Position numbers and translations under genes: made by a program. The notes beneath the pieces are model-generated. The model made no database searches, had not been told where the DNA came from, and saw only the letters and a list, made by a program, of their open reading frames with translations. Below are positions 23,656 to 32,378 of a DNA stretch of 32,521 nt, in pieces. Source of the stretch: Ignatzschineria sp. (GTDB taxonomy: Bacteria > Pseudomonadota > Gammaproteobacteria > Cardiobacteriales > Wohlfahrtiimonadaceae); assembly GCA_030151245.1 (NCBI GenBank), contig JASLEF010000192.1:1-32521 (forward strand). The letters run 5' to 3'. Every line of letters begins with the position of its first letter. The first letter of the stretch is position 1.

Positions 23656-24609
23656 ATGCAGGCATTTATTCGTCTGAGCCAGTTTGTGGGTAAAACATTT
23701 GCACTATGGGTACTACTTTTTGCGGGAATGGCTTTTATTGCTCCAGAAACCTTTAAGGTTATTGGACCTTATGTTCCATGGTTATTAGGAATTGTAATGT
23801 TAGGAATGGGCATGACTCTAACAATTACCGATTTTGGGGAAATTATTAAACATCCTAAAGCGGTTGTTTTAGGAGTGATTGCTCAGTTTGTGATTATGCC
23901 GGTTTTGGCATATGGCTTATCAGTGGCATTCTCACTTCCCCCTGCGATTGCAGTGGGGGTGATATTAGTTGGGTCTTGTCCTGGAGGGACTGCATCGAAT
24001 GTGATGACTTATCTTGCAAAAGGTAATGTTGCATTATCTGTCGCCTGTACCTCTGTCTCTACATTATTAGCCCCGCTTTTAACCCCTGTTGTTTTTTATC
24101 TTTTAGCCAGTCAGTGGATCGATATCTCGCCGGGCGCCATGTTTATATCAGTGATTAAAATGGTGCTATTGCCGATTACTTTGGGCGTGATTTTACGAAT
24201 GATATTTAAGTCTTCTATCTCAAAAGCGACAGAGGTGCTACCTTTAGTCTCAGTTGCTGCTATTGTGCTTATCGTGGCTGCAGTGGTCAGTGGTAGTAAA
24301 CAATCGATCATTGAGTCAGGATTATTAATTTTTGGGGTTGTGATTTTACATAATGGACTCGGATATCTCTTGGGTTTTTTAGCGGCAAAGTTTTTGAAAT
24401 TAGATTATGACGATTCTAAAGCTGTTGCGATTGAAGTGGGGATGCAAAATTCAGGATTAGGTGCAGCATTAGCGAAAACACATTTTGCTTTAGATCCAGT
24501 AACAGCTGTTCCGAGTGCAATTTTTAGTTTCTGGCATAATATTTCAGGACCTCTTTTAGCAACTTATTGGTCATCAAAAAGTCTCTCCAGAAAAAAGGAT
24601 ACTCCGTAA
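23656..24609 (+). CDS. BASS-family (bile acid:sodium symporter-like) transporter
   Basis: A 317-residue inner-membrane protein with about ten helices. The segments GMGMTLTITDF, GVILVGSCPGGTASNVMTYLAKGNVALSVA and VGMQNSGLGAALAKTHF are the conserved BASS/YocS-PanS pattern, including the crossover regions that bind sodium. Known members carry bile acids, pantothenate, ketopantoate or pyruvate; the substrate here is not predictable. The start at 23656 has GGGAG 7 bases upstream; an upstream in-frame ATG at 23635 is possible. It is flanked by a terminator and shows no operon partner. Confidence 0.93.
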   Translation: MQAFIRLSQFVGKTFALWVLLFAGMAFIAPETFKVIGPYVPWLLGIVMLGMGMTLTITDFGEIIKHPKAVVLGVIAQFVIMPVLAYGLSVAFSLPPAIAVGVILVGSCPGGTASNVMTYLAKGNVALSVACTSVSTLLAPLLTPVVFYLLASQWIDISPGAMFISVIKMVLLPITLGVILRMIFKSSISKATEVLPLVSVAAIVLIVAAVVSGSKQSIIESGLLIFGVVILHNGLGYLLGFLAAKFLKLDYDDSKAVAIEVGMQNSGLGAALAKTHFALDPVTAVPSAIFSFWHNISGPLLATYWSSKSLSRKKDTP

Positions 24610-24644
24610 TAATCCTTCACAAATAACAATACTTTTAAGAAAAG

Positions 24645-24671
24645 CTGATGCTTTAGGCATCAGTTTTTTTG
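24645..24671 (+). terminator. Rho-independent terminator of the BASS transporter gene
   Basis: CTGATGC and GCATCAG with a TTTAG loop, followed by a long T-run, 36 bases past the stop. The rest of the gap to 25059 (388 bases) holds no clear feature beyond a dubious 30-codon hydrophobic ORF at 24828-24920. Confidence 0.92.
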
Positions 24672-25059
24672 TTTGATAATTATGCAAAATCTCCATATTA
24701 ATGCTAAATTAATAAGCAAAACTGAATAAAAGTAACCGTTTTTGCCCCTCTTCTGGCGCTCATTTTTGTGAAAGATAGGTAACGATTACTAATCACCATA
24801 AAAGCTCTAAAGTTAAGGTTTACAACAATGAGGGACTTTAATGGTACTGTTATTTTTAGCGTCACTATAGGTAAACTTCTGATACAACAGTTAAAAATTC
24901 TTCTGTTAATTAAAAGTTAACAATTAAATTTACATCTATCACTTTTTGAGATAGCTGAAAGATTCTCGCTATTATTAATAATAAAATAAATCATTAGTGA
25001 TTATTTAGAGATACTATTAACAGATGTGGACGACCTCGTGATCAGAAAAGGATGAAGTG

Positions 25060-26469
25060 ATGCAGAAGCTATTTCAAGAGACATTAACGTTAGATTATTT
25101 GGCCCGTGAAAAATATGATCTTTCGGAAGATATCATGATGGAAAATGCGGCTAGTTCTATTGTGCAATTGATTAAATCTTTGGTGCTACAACAGTTGCTC
25201 CCACAAAAAGAGGGGAGAAAACTGAAGCTCATGGTATTTTGCGGTGCCGGCAATAATGGTGCAGATGGTTATGCCGTTGCGAGAATGTTGCAAGAGACTG
25301 TTGAGGTTGTGACCTATGAAGTATTTTCTGTAAAAACAGATTTGGCAAAGATGCAGAAAAGTCGGGCGCAGAAGGTTGGCGTAACCTGTGTAACAATGAC
25401 TGAAGAGACGTTTGGGGAAATAGTATGGGATGCGGATATCTATCTTGATGCGATTTTAGGAGCATCTCAAAAAGGGGACTTATCGACAGAACTGAGAGCG
25501 CTCATTGATCAGATGAATAGAGTTAAAGGAATTAAAATTGCCTGTGATCTCCCAACCGGAATCTATTCCCAATCCTTCAAAGCGGATTTTACGGTGACGA
25601 TGGGGGCTCTAAAAACAGTCTTATTTCAAGATTTTTCGAAGGACTTTGTAGGAGAAATTATTGTTGCTGACTTAGGAATATCAAGAGATCTATATGAAAA
25701 TGAGACGAATATTTTCTTGTTAGAAGCGCAGGACTTAAAGCTTCCTTTTCGCTCACGGCATGATTCTCATAAAGGGAGCTATGGATTTGTGAGTGTGTTT
25801 AAAGGGGAGCAATCAGGAGCGAGCATTCTTTCGGCAAAAGCAGCAATGTGTTTTGGCGCAGGGATTACAGCGTTGATAGGTGTTGGGGAGAAACCTATTG
25901 ATATTATGCAGATGTCAGAACTTTCATCTAAAACGACAGCAGTGGCAGTAGGAATGGGACTAGGTCGTCGGGAAGTGCATCTTCAGGAGTTAATGCCTTA
26001 TCCGCTAGTCATAGATGCTGATTTATTAGGGAAGAGGGAGATTCTGTCCTTATTAAAAGATAAAGAAGATTGTGTGATAACGCCTCATCCTCAAGAGTTT
26101 CGCCAATTATTAGCGCTTGCAGAGATGGGGGATTATTCCATCGCAGAGGTTCAGTCTGATCGTTTTGGGCTAGCTCAACGATTTTCAGAGATCTTTAAGT
26201 CTGTTTTAGTCTTAAAAGGGGCGAATACCATTATTGCCCATCGAGGCGTGTTATATGTTTCAACTTTAGGAAAAAATCATTTGGCAAAAGGGGGCAGTGG
26301 AGATGTGTTAGCGGGAATGATTGCAGCGTTACTAGCACAAGGATATTCTGCTTTGGAGGCTGCGATACATGCTGTTCTTGCCCACGCTATGGCTTCTAAT
26401 CAACTTAATATCAATGATTATGCGATGACACCTTTAGATTTAATTGAGGCTCTAAAACATCTCGCTTAG
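25060..26469 (+). CDS. nnr: Bifunctional NAD(P)H-hydrate epimerase / ADP-dependent NAD(P)H-hydrate dehydratase
   Basis: Repairs damaged NAD(P)H hydrates. The 469-residue protein has the two expected domains. The N-terminal YjeF_N epimerase (about 1-210) has CGAGNNGADGYAVARML (about 61-77, where the usual GNNGGDG is GNNGADG) and ACDLPTGI. The C-terminal ribokinase-like dehydratase (about 225-469) has HKGSYG, VITPHPQEF and AKGGSGDVLAGM (409-420) with catalytic D415. AAAGGA precedes the ATG by 7 bases; an overlapping GTG at 25057 is less likely. In E. coli this gene precedes tsaE; that neighbour is missing here. Confidence 0.95.
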   Translation: MQKLFQETLTLDYLAREKYDLSEDIMMENAASSIVQLIKSLVLQQLLPQKEGRKLKLMVFCGAGNNGADGYAVARMLQETVEVVTYEVFSVKTDLAKMQKSRAQKVGVTCVTMTEETFGEIVWDADIYLDAILGASQKGDLSTELRALIDQMNRVKGIKIACDLPTGIYSQSFKADFTVTMGALKTVLFQDFSKDFVGEIIVADLGISRDLYENETNIFLLEAQDLKLPFRSRHDSHKGSYGFVSVFKGEQSGASILSAKAAMCFGAGITALIGVGEKPIDIMQMSELSSKTTAVAVGMGLGRREVHLQELMPYPLVIDADLLGKREILSLLKDKEDCVITPHPQEFRQLLALAEMGDYSIAEVQSDRFGLAQRFSEIFKSVLVLKGANTIIAHRGVLYVSTLGKNHLAKGGSGDVLAGMIAALLAQGYSALEAAIHAVLAHAMASNQLNINDYAMTPLDLIEALKHLA

Positions 26470-26824
26470 CTGTATTGTGAGTGGGGGGGTTGTACGCATG
26501 TAAAGCCGCATTAGGGAGAGATTAGAGAACATAAAATAATCTTGTAAACTTCTTGGGGTTTAACATTCCTTTGGGTCATAGTGGGATTATCTATTAGTGT
26601 TCAAACACCGCTAATACTTTTTAATAATTGTGAGTTTTTGTGAATGTAACATGAGATCTATTGATACTTCGTAACTATTTCATTTTATTTTCTAAAGAAG
26701 GCATTAAAATCAAATCTTATTATGATTTATATCTATATTTACATGTATATATCATTATTTATATATTAACATGAAGGGATGTCATGAGAATTACTGACCC
26801 CCTTATATTTATTTGGAGAAGTTT
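26470..26824. other. Gene-free gap between nnr and the first poxB
   Basis: 355 bases. A weak terminator-like hairpin (26593-26615: ATTA and GTGT pairing with ACAC and TAAT with a three-base bulge, followed by ACTTTTT) lies 124 bases after nnr. The right part is extremely AT-rich and must contain the poxB promoter, but no convincing consensus is visible. Confidence 0.4.
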
Positions 26825-28552
26825 ATGCCTAAGAAGAAGGTTGCACGCATTGTTGTTGAAACACTTGAGCATTACGGCGTTAAGCGTTGTTATGGTGTTG
26901 TAGGAGATACTTTAAACGATGTTACCGATGCAATGCATCATCATAGTCAAATTGAGTGGGTGCATATGCGTCATGAGGAGGCAGGAGGATTTGCCGCGGG
27001 TGCTGAGTCCTTTATGACCAAAAACCTCACAGCTTGTGCCGGATCTTGTGGACCTGGAAGTCTACATTTTATTAATGGGCTTTTTGAAAGTCATCGTAAT
27101 GGTGCACCTGTTGTACTGATTGCAAGCCAATTGCCGACCGCTGTTTTAGGGACGAATTTTCCCCAGGAAGTAGATTATATGCCGATCTATAAAACCTGCT
27201 CTGTCTTTTGCGAAGCGGTGATTAATCCCCAAGAGGCAAAACGAATTATTATGAGTGCCTGTCAGGCGGCCTTAACGAAAAAAGGTGTGGCCGTTGTGAT
27301 TTTACCTTCAGATATTAGTGCGGCAGAGGTGGAAGATCTGCCTATTATGCAACAATATCAGCCCCAAGCCCCTCTGATAAGACCGGTAAATGAAGAAATT
27401 TTAGCGATTGCGAAGCTTTTAAATGAGGGGGAAAAAGTAGGGGTTTATGCCGGAGCGGGTTGTGAAGGAGCTCATGAGGAATTGATTGCATTGTGCGAAA
27501 GGTTAAAAGCGCCCATGGCTCATACCTCTAGAGCCAAAGATTTTGTAGAAGGCAATAATCCTTATAATGTCGGCATGACAGGGATGCTCGGGGTTAAATC
27601 GGGTTATGAGATGATTGAAAATTGTGACACTCTTTTGATTTTAGGGGCTGACTTTGCTTGGTCTCAATTCTATCCCAAACATGCCAAAATTATCCAAGTA
27701 GATATGGATTCCCAGAAATTAGGGTTGCGCCATGCGATTGAATTAGGCGTGATAGGGGATATTAAAGATACTCTAGAGGCTCTATTGCCACATATCGAAG
27801 TTAAAACCTCGACAACGTTTTTAGATAAATATGTTTCTATGCATCAAACGGCGATGGCGACGTTGGATAAAAAGGCGATTGCGGGTAGTGAAAATCTAAT
27901 TCACCCACAATATTTAACAGAGCTTTTAAGCCAGTACGCCGATAGAGATGCCATGATTACAGGGGATACAGGCTCGGCAATGGCATGGGTATTGCGTCAT
28001 TTTGAAACGAATGGTGAACGTAGAACGCTTCTTTCAATGAAGCATGGGACCATGGCGAACGCGATGCCCCAAGCGATAGGTTTACAAAAAGCCTATCCAG
28101 GACGACAAGTAATTTCAATGTCTGGCGATGGCGGGCTTGCGATGCTAATGGGAGATCTTTTAACACTAGTTCAAGAGCAATTGCCGGTAAAAGTGATCGT
28201 TTTAAATAACGGAACTCTAGATTTTGTCGAGTTAGAGATGAAGGCGGAAGGTATGGTAAATAGTTATACTGATCTACATAATCCTGACTTTGGTAAAGTT
28301 GCTGAGGCGGTAGGGATGAAAGGATTTACAGTCAAAGGATCGCATGAATTAGAGATGACGTTAAAAGCATTTTTAAGTTGTGAAGGCCCGGCCTTATTAG
28401 ATGTTCATGTCAGCCGTTTAGAGTTAGTCTGGCCTCCTCATACTGAGTTTAGTAACTATAAAAATATGGCACTTTATGGGACTAAAGCGATTCTCGGAGG
28501 AGAAGGGCATACCTTTTTTGAGATGTTGAAAGATAACTTTTTGAAAAAATAG
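26825..28552 (+). CDS. poxB: Pyruvate dehydrogenase (quinone)/pyruvate oxidase, first tandem copy
   Basis: A thiamine-diphosphate and FAD enzyme that oxidatively decarboxylates pyruvate to acetate, passing electrons to quinone at the membrane. The 575 residues match E. coli PoxB (572) in order: GVKRCYGVVGDTLNDVTDAM, catalytic Glu in MRHEEAGGFAAGAES (E51), CAGSCGPGSLHFINGLFESHRN, KAPMAHTSRAKDFVE, NPYNVGMTGMLG (FAD domain), HGTMANAMPQAIG, and the TPP motif SGDGGLAMLMGD...LNNG. The C-terminal MLKDNFLKK may act as the lipid-binding tail. GGAG lies 6 bases before the ATG; an in-frame TTG at 26813 is less likely. This copy has DTGSAMAW where the next has DGGSSTVW. It has its own terminator. Confidence 0.93.
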   Translation: MPKKKVARIVVETLEHYGVKRCYGVVGDTLNDVTDAMHHHSQIEWVHMRHEEAGGFAAGAESFMTKNLTACAGSCGPGSLHFINGLFESHRNGAPVVLIASQLPTAVLGTNFPQEVDYMPIYKTCSVFCEAVINPQEAKRIIMSACQAALTKKGVAVVILPSDISAAEVEDLPIMQQYQPQAPLIRPVNEEILAIAKLLNEGEKVGVYAGAGCEGAHEELIALCERLKAPMAHTSRAKDFVEGNNPYNVGMTGMLGVKSGYEMIENCDTLLILGADFAWSQFYPKHAKIIQVDMDSQKLGLRHAIELGVIGDIKDTLEALLPHIEVKTSTTFLDKYVSMHQTAMATLDKKAIAGSENLIHPQYLTELLSQYADRDAMITGDTGSAMAWVLRHFETNGERRTLLSMKHGTMANAMPQAIGLQKAYPGRQVISMSGDGGLAMLMGDLLTLVQEQLPVKVIVLNNGTLDFVELEMKAEGMVNSYTDLHNPDFGKVAEAVGMKGFTVKGSHELEMTLKAFLSCEGPALLDVHVSRLELVWPPHTEFSNYKNMALYGTKAILGGEGHTFFEMLKDNFLKK

Positions 28553-28578
28553 TTTTAAAAATTAAGATAAAAGGCTAG

Positions 28579-28621
28579 AAATGCTGAAATTTTAGAGAGA
28601 TCGATATTTTCAGCATTTTTT
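28579..28621 (+). terminator. Terminator between the two poxB copies
   Basis: AAATGCTGAAA (28579-28589) pairs with TTTCAGCATTT (28608-28618), 18-base loop, then Ts. It lies only 26 bases after the first copy and 34 bases before the second, so the second copy is expressed by read-through or from a promoter hidden in the short gap. Confidence 0.85.
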
Positions 28622-28654
28622 ATTCCTATTGTTTACAAGAGTTAAGGGGATATT

Positions 28655-30382
28655 ATGACGAAGAAAAAAGTCGCAAGAATTGTGGTAGAAACGCTTGAAA
28701 GTTTTGGAGTTAAGCGTTGTTATGGTGTTGTCGGAGATACTTTAAATGATGTCACAGATGCGATGCGCCATCATAGTCAAATTGAGTGGGTACATGTTCG
28801 TCATGAAGAGGTCGGAGGATTTGCCGCAGGGGCAGAATCCTTTATGACAAAGAACCTTACAGCTTGCGCGGGGTCTTGTGGTCCAGGTAGTTTACATTTT
28901 ATTAATGGTTTATTTGAAAGTCACCGCAATGGCGCGCCGGTGGTGTTGATTGCGAGCCAATTACCCACGGCTGTTTTAGGCACCAATTTTCCCCAGGAAG
29001 TGGATTATAAACCGATCTATCAAGGTTGTTCCGTATTTTGCGAGGAGGTGACAAATCCTGAAGAAGCAAAACGAATTATTATGAGTGCTTGTCAAGCGGC
29101 TTTAACGGAAAAAGGCGTTGCAGTTGTGATTTTACCCTCTGATATCAGCGCAACGGAAGTAGAAGATCTGCCTATTATGCAACAATATCAGCCGAAAGCA
29201 CCGCTGGTTCGACCGATTGATAGCGAGCTTTTAAAAATGGCGGAGATTCTAAACAGTGGGAAAAAAGTGGGAATCTATGCGGGGGCGGGTTGCGAAGGAG
29301 CACATGCGGAGCTGATGGCGCTTTGTGAGAAGCTTAAAGCGCCGGTTGCACATACCTCTCGGGGGAAGGACTTTGTCGAAGGCAATAATCCTTATAATGT
29401 TGGCATGACAGGAATGATGGGGATTAAATCTGGATATGAAATGATTGAGCATTGCGATACGCTCTTAATCTTGGGCGCAGACTTTGCTTGGTCACAGTTC
29501 TATCCCAAACATGCCAAAATTATTCAGGTGGATATTGATGCCAAAAAACTAGGGATTCGCCATGCGATTGAATTAGGTGTCATTGGTCAAATAAAAGAGA
29601 CATTAACAGCCTTACTCCCTCATATTGCGCTTAAAAACTCCACAGAGTTCCTAGATACTTATGTGGATCTGTATCATCAATGTACGGCAAAGCTCGATAA
29701 AAAAGCGGTGGCGGATAGTGAAGATCTGATTCATCCTCAATATTTGGTGGAGTTACTCAATGAGTATGCGGATGATGATGCGTTAGCTACAGCTGATGGG
29801 GGATCATCAACCGTTTGGCTACTTCGCCACTTTCAAACGAATGGAAAACGTCGCACATTAATTTCTTTAAAGCATGGCACGATGGCCAATGCGATGCCCC
29901 AAGCGATAGGTTTACAAAAAGCTTATCCTGATCGTCAAGTGATCTCCCTCTCAGGAGATGGTGGATTAACGATGTTGATGGGTGATCTTTTAACGTTAGT
30001 TCAAGAAAAACTACCGGTCAAGGTTGTCATTGTCAATAATGGCACGTTAGATTTTGTTGAGTTAGAGATGAAAGCTGATGGGCTTGTAAATAGTTATACG
30101 GATCTTCATAATCCTGATTTTGCGAAAATGGCAGATGCGATAGGGATGAAAGGCTTTTCAGTTAAAGGCTCTCATGAACTAGAATCGGCGGTTAAAGCAT
30201 TTTTGACCCATGATGGACCTGCTATTTTAGATGTGCATACAAGCCGATTAGAATTAATTTTTCCACCGCATGCAACCCCTTCTAATTTTGAGAATATGTC
30301 CTTATATGCCGCTAAAGCAATGATTGGTGGTGAAGGAGGGACTTTCTTTAAGATGCTTAAAGACAATTTTTTAAAGAAATAA
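28655..30382 (+). CDS. Pyruvate dehydrogenase (quinone)/pyruvate oxidase, second tandem copy
   Basis: A 575-residue paralogue of the preceding gene, colinear without gaps, and most residues identical by eye, including the RHEE catalytic glutamate (VRHEEVGGFAAGAES), CAGSCGPGSLHFINGLFESHRN, NPYNVGMTGMMG, and SGDGGLTMLMGD...VNNG. Differences gather in the middle (about 185-220 and 320-350) and at the C-terminus. It keeps DGGSSTVWLLRHF, closer to the E. coli pattern GTPTVW, so this may be the more canonical enzyme. AAGGGG lies 5 bases before the ATG. It could be a duplicated enzyme with altered regulation, substrate or oxygen use. Confidence 0.93.
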   Translation: MTKKKVARIVVETLESFGVKRCYGVVGDTLNDVTDAMRHHSQIEWVHVRHEEVGGFAAGAESFMTKNLTACAGSCGPGSLHFINGLFESHRNGAPVVLIASQLPTAVLGTNFPQEVDYKPIYQGCSVFCEEVTNPEEAKRIIMSACQAALTEKGVAVVILPSDISATEVEDLPIMQQYQPKAPLVRPIDSELLKMAEILNSGKKVGIYAGAGCEGAHAELMALCEKLKAPVAHTSRGKDFVEGNNPYNVGMTGMMGIKSGYEMIEHCDTLLILGADFAWSQFYPKHAKIIQVDIDAKKLGIRHAIELGVIGQIKETLTALLPHIALKNSTEFLDTYVDLYHQCTAKLDKKAVADSEDLIHPQYLVELLNEYADDDALATADGGSSTVWLLRHFQTNGKRRTLISLKHGTMANAMPQAIGLQKAYPDRQVISLSGDGGLTMLMGDLLTLVQEKLPVKVVIVNNGTLDFVELEMKADGLVNSYTDLHNPDFAKMADAIGMKGFSVKGSHELESAVKAFLTHDGPAILDVHTSRLELIFPPHATPSNFENMSLYAAKAMIGGEGGTFFKMLKDNFLKK

Positions 30383-30414
30383 AGGGTCAATAATCTCTAT
30401 ACCTTTATAGTTTT

Positions 30415-30448
30415 GAGTCACTTCAGATAAAGCACCGCTGAAGTGACT
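30415..30448. other. Hairpin after the second poxB
   Basis: AGTCACTTCAG (30416-30426) pairs with CTGAAGTGACT (30438-30448), an 11-bp perfect stem, but no T-run follows. It sits 33 bases past the stop and may protect the 3' end ahead of the true terminator at 30487. Confidence 0.6.
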
Positions 30449-30486
30449 TCAAATAGTTAGATATTTAAAGATTATCAATCAGGACC

Positions 30487-30519
30487 GAGCTCGATATTTT
30501 ATCGAGCTCACTCTTTTTT
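30487..30519 (+). terminator. Rho-independent terminator after the second poxB
   Basis: GAGCTCGATA (30487-30496), loop TTT, TATCGAGCTC (30500-30509), then ACTC and seven Ts. The T-run is on the plus strand only, so it serves poxB rather than the convergent abgT-like gene. Confidence 0.88.
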
Positions 30520-30548
30520 TGTGTGATCGCTCTTCTCATTGAGAAATA

Positions 30549-32039
30549 TTACATAGGTCCTAACGGAAATCCGAGCGCATAATAGATTAGAAACAACGCG
30601 CCCCAAGTGACAACTAAAATGGCAGAGTAGGGAAACATTATAGATAAAAAAGTTCCAAATCTTATTTTGGCATTATATTGGGCAATAAGGGCTAAGATCA
30701 TGGGTAGATAGGGATTTGTCGGAGAGATAACATTAGTGGTTGAATCTCCAATACGATAGGCCATCTGAATGGCATCAGGTTCAATACCTAAGAGCATTAA
30801 AAGGGGTACGAAAACAGGGGCCATCATCGCCCACTGCGCAGAGCCACTAAAGACAATAAGGTTAATAAGTCCCGCAAGAATGATTAAAGCTGCGAGCATT
30901 ACGATATTAGGGAGCGCAATACTGGCTAAGTAATCAGCGCCTGATACGGCGAGCCATACAGAGAGATTTGTCCAGTTAAACCAGCCAATAAATTGTGCAA
31001 TAAAAAAGACTAATACAATATATCCTCCCACATTTTTTAGGGCATTAGTCATCAGAATTGGAAGATCATCAAATGTTTTAATTGTTCTTGAAAAAATACC
31101 ATAGACGATGGAACAGCTGATAAAAAAGGTCATGATAATAGGGATCATGCCATTAAGAAAAGGAGAAGGGACTAGACCGCCATCACTATTTCTTAAAGGG
31201 GAGTTTTCTGGATAAATAGTGATTATTAATAGGGCAATAAAAGTGATTGCGAAAAAGGCTGTAATCTTTAGGGCTATTTTAGCTTCTTTAGGTACCGTAT
31301 ATTTTTGACTCTCTGATTGTGCATGTCCGCCAAAATCTCTCTCTATCGGAAAGCGAGGTTCGATGATCTTTTCAGTAATGAAGGTTCCCACAATGGTCAG
31401 AAATGGGACTGAGAGTAGCATAAAATACCAGTTGGCAGCGGGGGTAATTTCTTGTCCCTCAATTGTCACAGATGCTTCATTGGTAATCCCTGATAGTAAA
31501 ACATCTGTGCCGGCTATAAAAATATTAGCCGTAAATCCAGCGGCAACAGCAACAAATCCTGCACAAATTCCTACGATAGGATTACGGTGGGTTGCCGCAA
31601 AAATAATGCCGGCAAGCGGTGGAACAAGCACAAAAGCAGCATCGGAGGCGAGGTTTCCGATAATTCCTACTAAAAATATTGAAGCAGTCACAAATCGTCG
31701 AGGGGCATTTAATAGTAATGATTTTATTGCGGCATCAGCAAGACCGACTTCTTGGACTAATCCTACGGCAATCATCATACATAAGACTAAGCCTAAGGGT
31801 TTAAAGTTGATAAAGTTGCTGACGGTGGACTGTAAAATATAGACTAGACCTTCACCGCTAATTAAATTACGGATATTGACTGTTTCGCTAGATACAGGAT
31901 GAATAATATTTAAGTCCAGACTGCTCATAATGGCAGAAATAATAGCAATCATCAGGCATAAAAGAATAAATAGATAAAGGGGATTGGGTATTTTATTTCC
32001 GATGGATTCAATTCGATCAAACCAAGTCTTTTTATGCAT
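30549..32039 (-). CDS. AbgT family transporter (p-aminobenzoyl-glutamate or antifolate transporter)
   Basis: A 496-residue inner-membrane protein. Segments typical of the AbgT family: WFDRIESIGNKIPNPLYLF at the N-terminus, NLASDAAFVLVPPLAGIIFAATHRNPI, ANIFIAGTDVLLSGITNEA, FSGSAQWAMMAPVFVPL, and GDSTTNVISPTNPYLPM. Start 32039 is fixed by AGGAGG 5 bases upstream; 16 upstream in-frame residues are not part of the family. The upstream minus-strand gene encodes an M20 amidohydrolase, as in abg loci where AbgAB cleaves the imported p-aminobenzoyl-glutamate. Family members in other bacteria can export sulfonamides, so direction is not certain. Confidence 0.93.
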   Translation of the reverse strand: MHKKTWFDRIESIGNKIPNPLYLFILLCLMIAIISAIMSSLDLNIIHPVSSETVNIRNLISGEGLVYILQSTVSNFINFKPLGLVLCMMIAVGLVQEVGLADAAIKSLLLNAPRRFVTASIFLVGIIGNLASDAAFVLVPPLAGIIFAATHRNPIVGICAGFVAVAAGFTANIFIAGTDVLLSGITNEASVTIEGQEITPAANWYFMLLSVPFLTIVGTFITEKIIEPRFPIERDFGGHAQSESQKYTVPKEAKIALKITAFFAITFIALLIITIYPENSPLRNSDGGLVPSPFLNGMIPIIMTFFISCSIVYGIFSRTIKTFDDLPILMTNALKNVGGYIVLVFFIAQFIGWFNWTNLSVWLAVSGADYLASIALPNIVMLAALIILAGLINLIVFSGSAQWAMMAPVFVPLLMLLGIEPDAIQMAYRIGDSTTNVISPTNPYLPMILALIAQYNAKIRFGTFLSIMFPYSAILVVTWGALFLIYYALGFPLGPM

Positions 32040-32378
32040 AAAATCCTCCTGTGCTCTGCAGGGAGAGCGAATAGTAGATGACTTCAAGAGGTGTGTAATT
32101 TATAGATAACCTCTCGAAATCTGAGAGAGTTGTTTTATCATCATAAAGAATCGGGTGGTATGGATTTTTTATGATTTAAATGTCATAGGGTGATGTATCA
32201 TCCTCTCTTTAAGAGAGCAGATTTAATCAGTGGATGATTGATTGTCTATGAAGGAGTTTCATAGGCGTATGAATATCATTTTGTGAGTTTTCACAAAATG
32301 ATATTAAAACATTAAAGATTATGAAGAAGACCTTCCTTTGTCCGTTTCAATAGCATAGGAGAGAAATATCTCTAATGA
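32040..32378 (-). other. Intercistronic region with several hairpins between the amidohydrolase and abgT-like genes
   Basis: A 339-base gap. AATATCATTTTGTGA (32272-32286) pairs perfectly over 15 bp with 32291-32305. CTATGAA (32246-32252) pairs with TTCATAG (32258-32264). CTCTCTT/AAGAGAG (32203-32217) and CTCTC/GAGAG (about 32112-32128) follow. None is followed by a T-run on the minus strand, so these look like RNA-processing or stability elements, or operators, rather than terminators. Confidence 0.55.

Noticed and set aside
24828..24920. 30-codon hydrophobic ORF (begins MRDFNGTVIF) between the BASS transporter and nnr
   Set aside because: AAGG is 9 bases upstream, but there is no conservation evidence and the region is AT-rich; a chance ORF cannot be excluded.
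31363..31842. 159-codon plus-strand ORF inside the abgT-like gene
   Set aside because: Antisense shadow of a well-supported membrane protein gene; composition is that of a reverse-complement reading.
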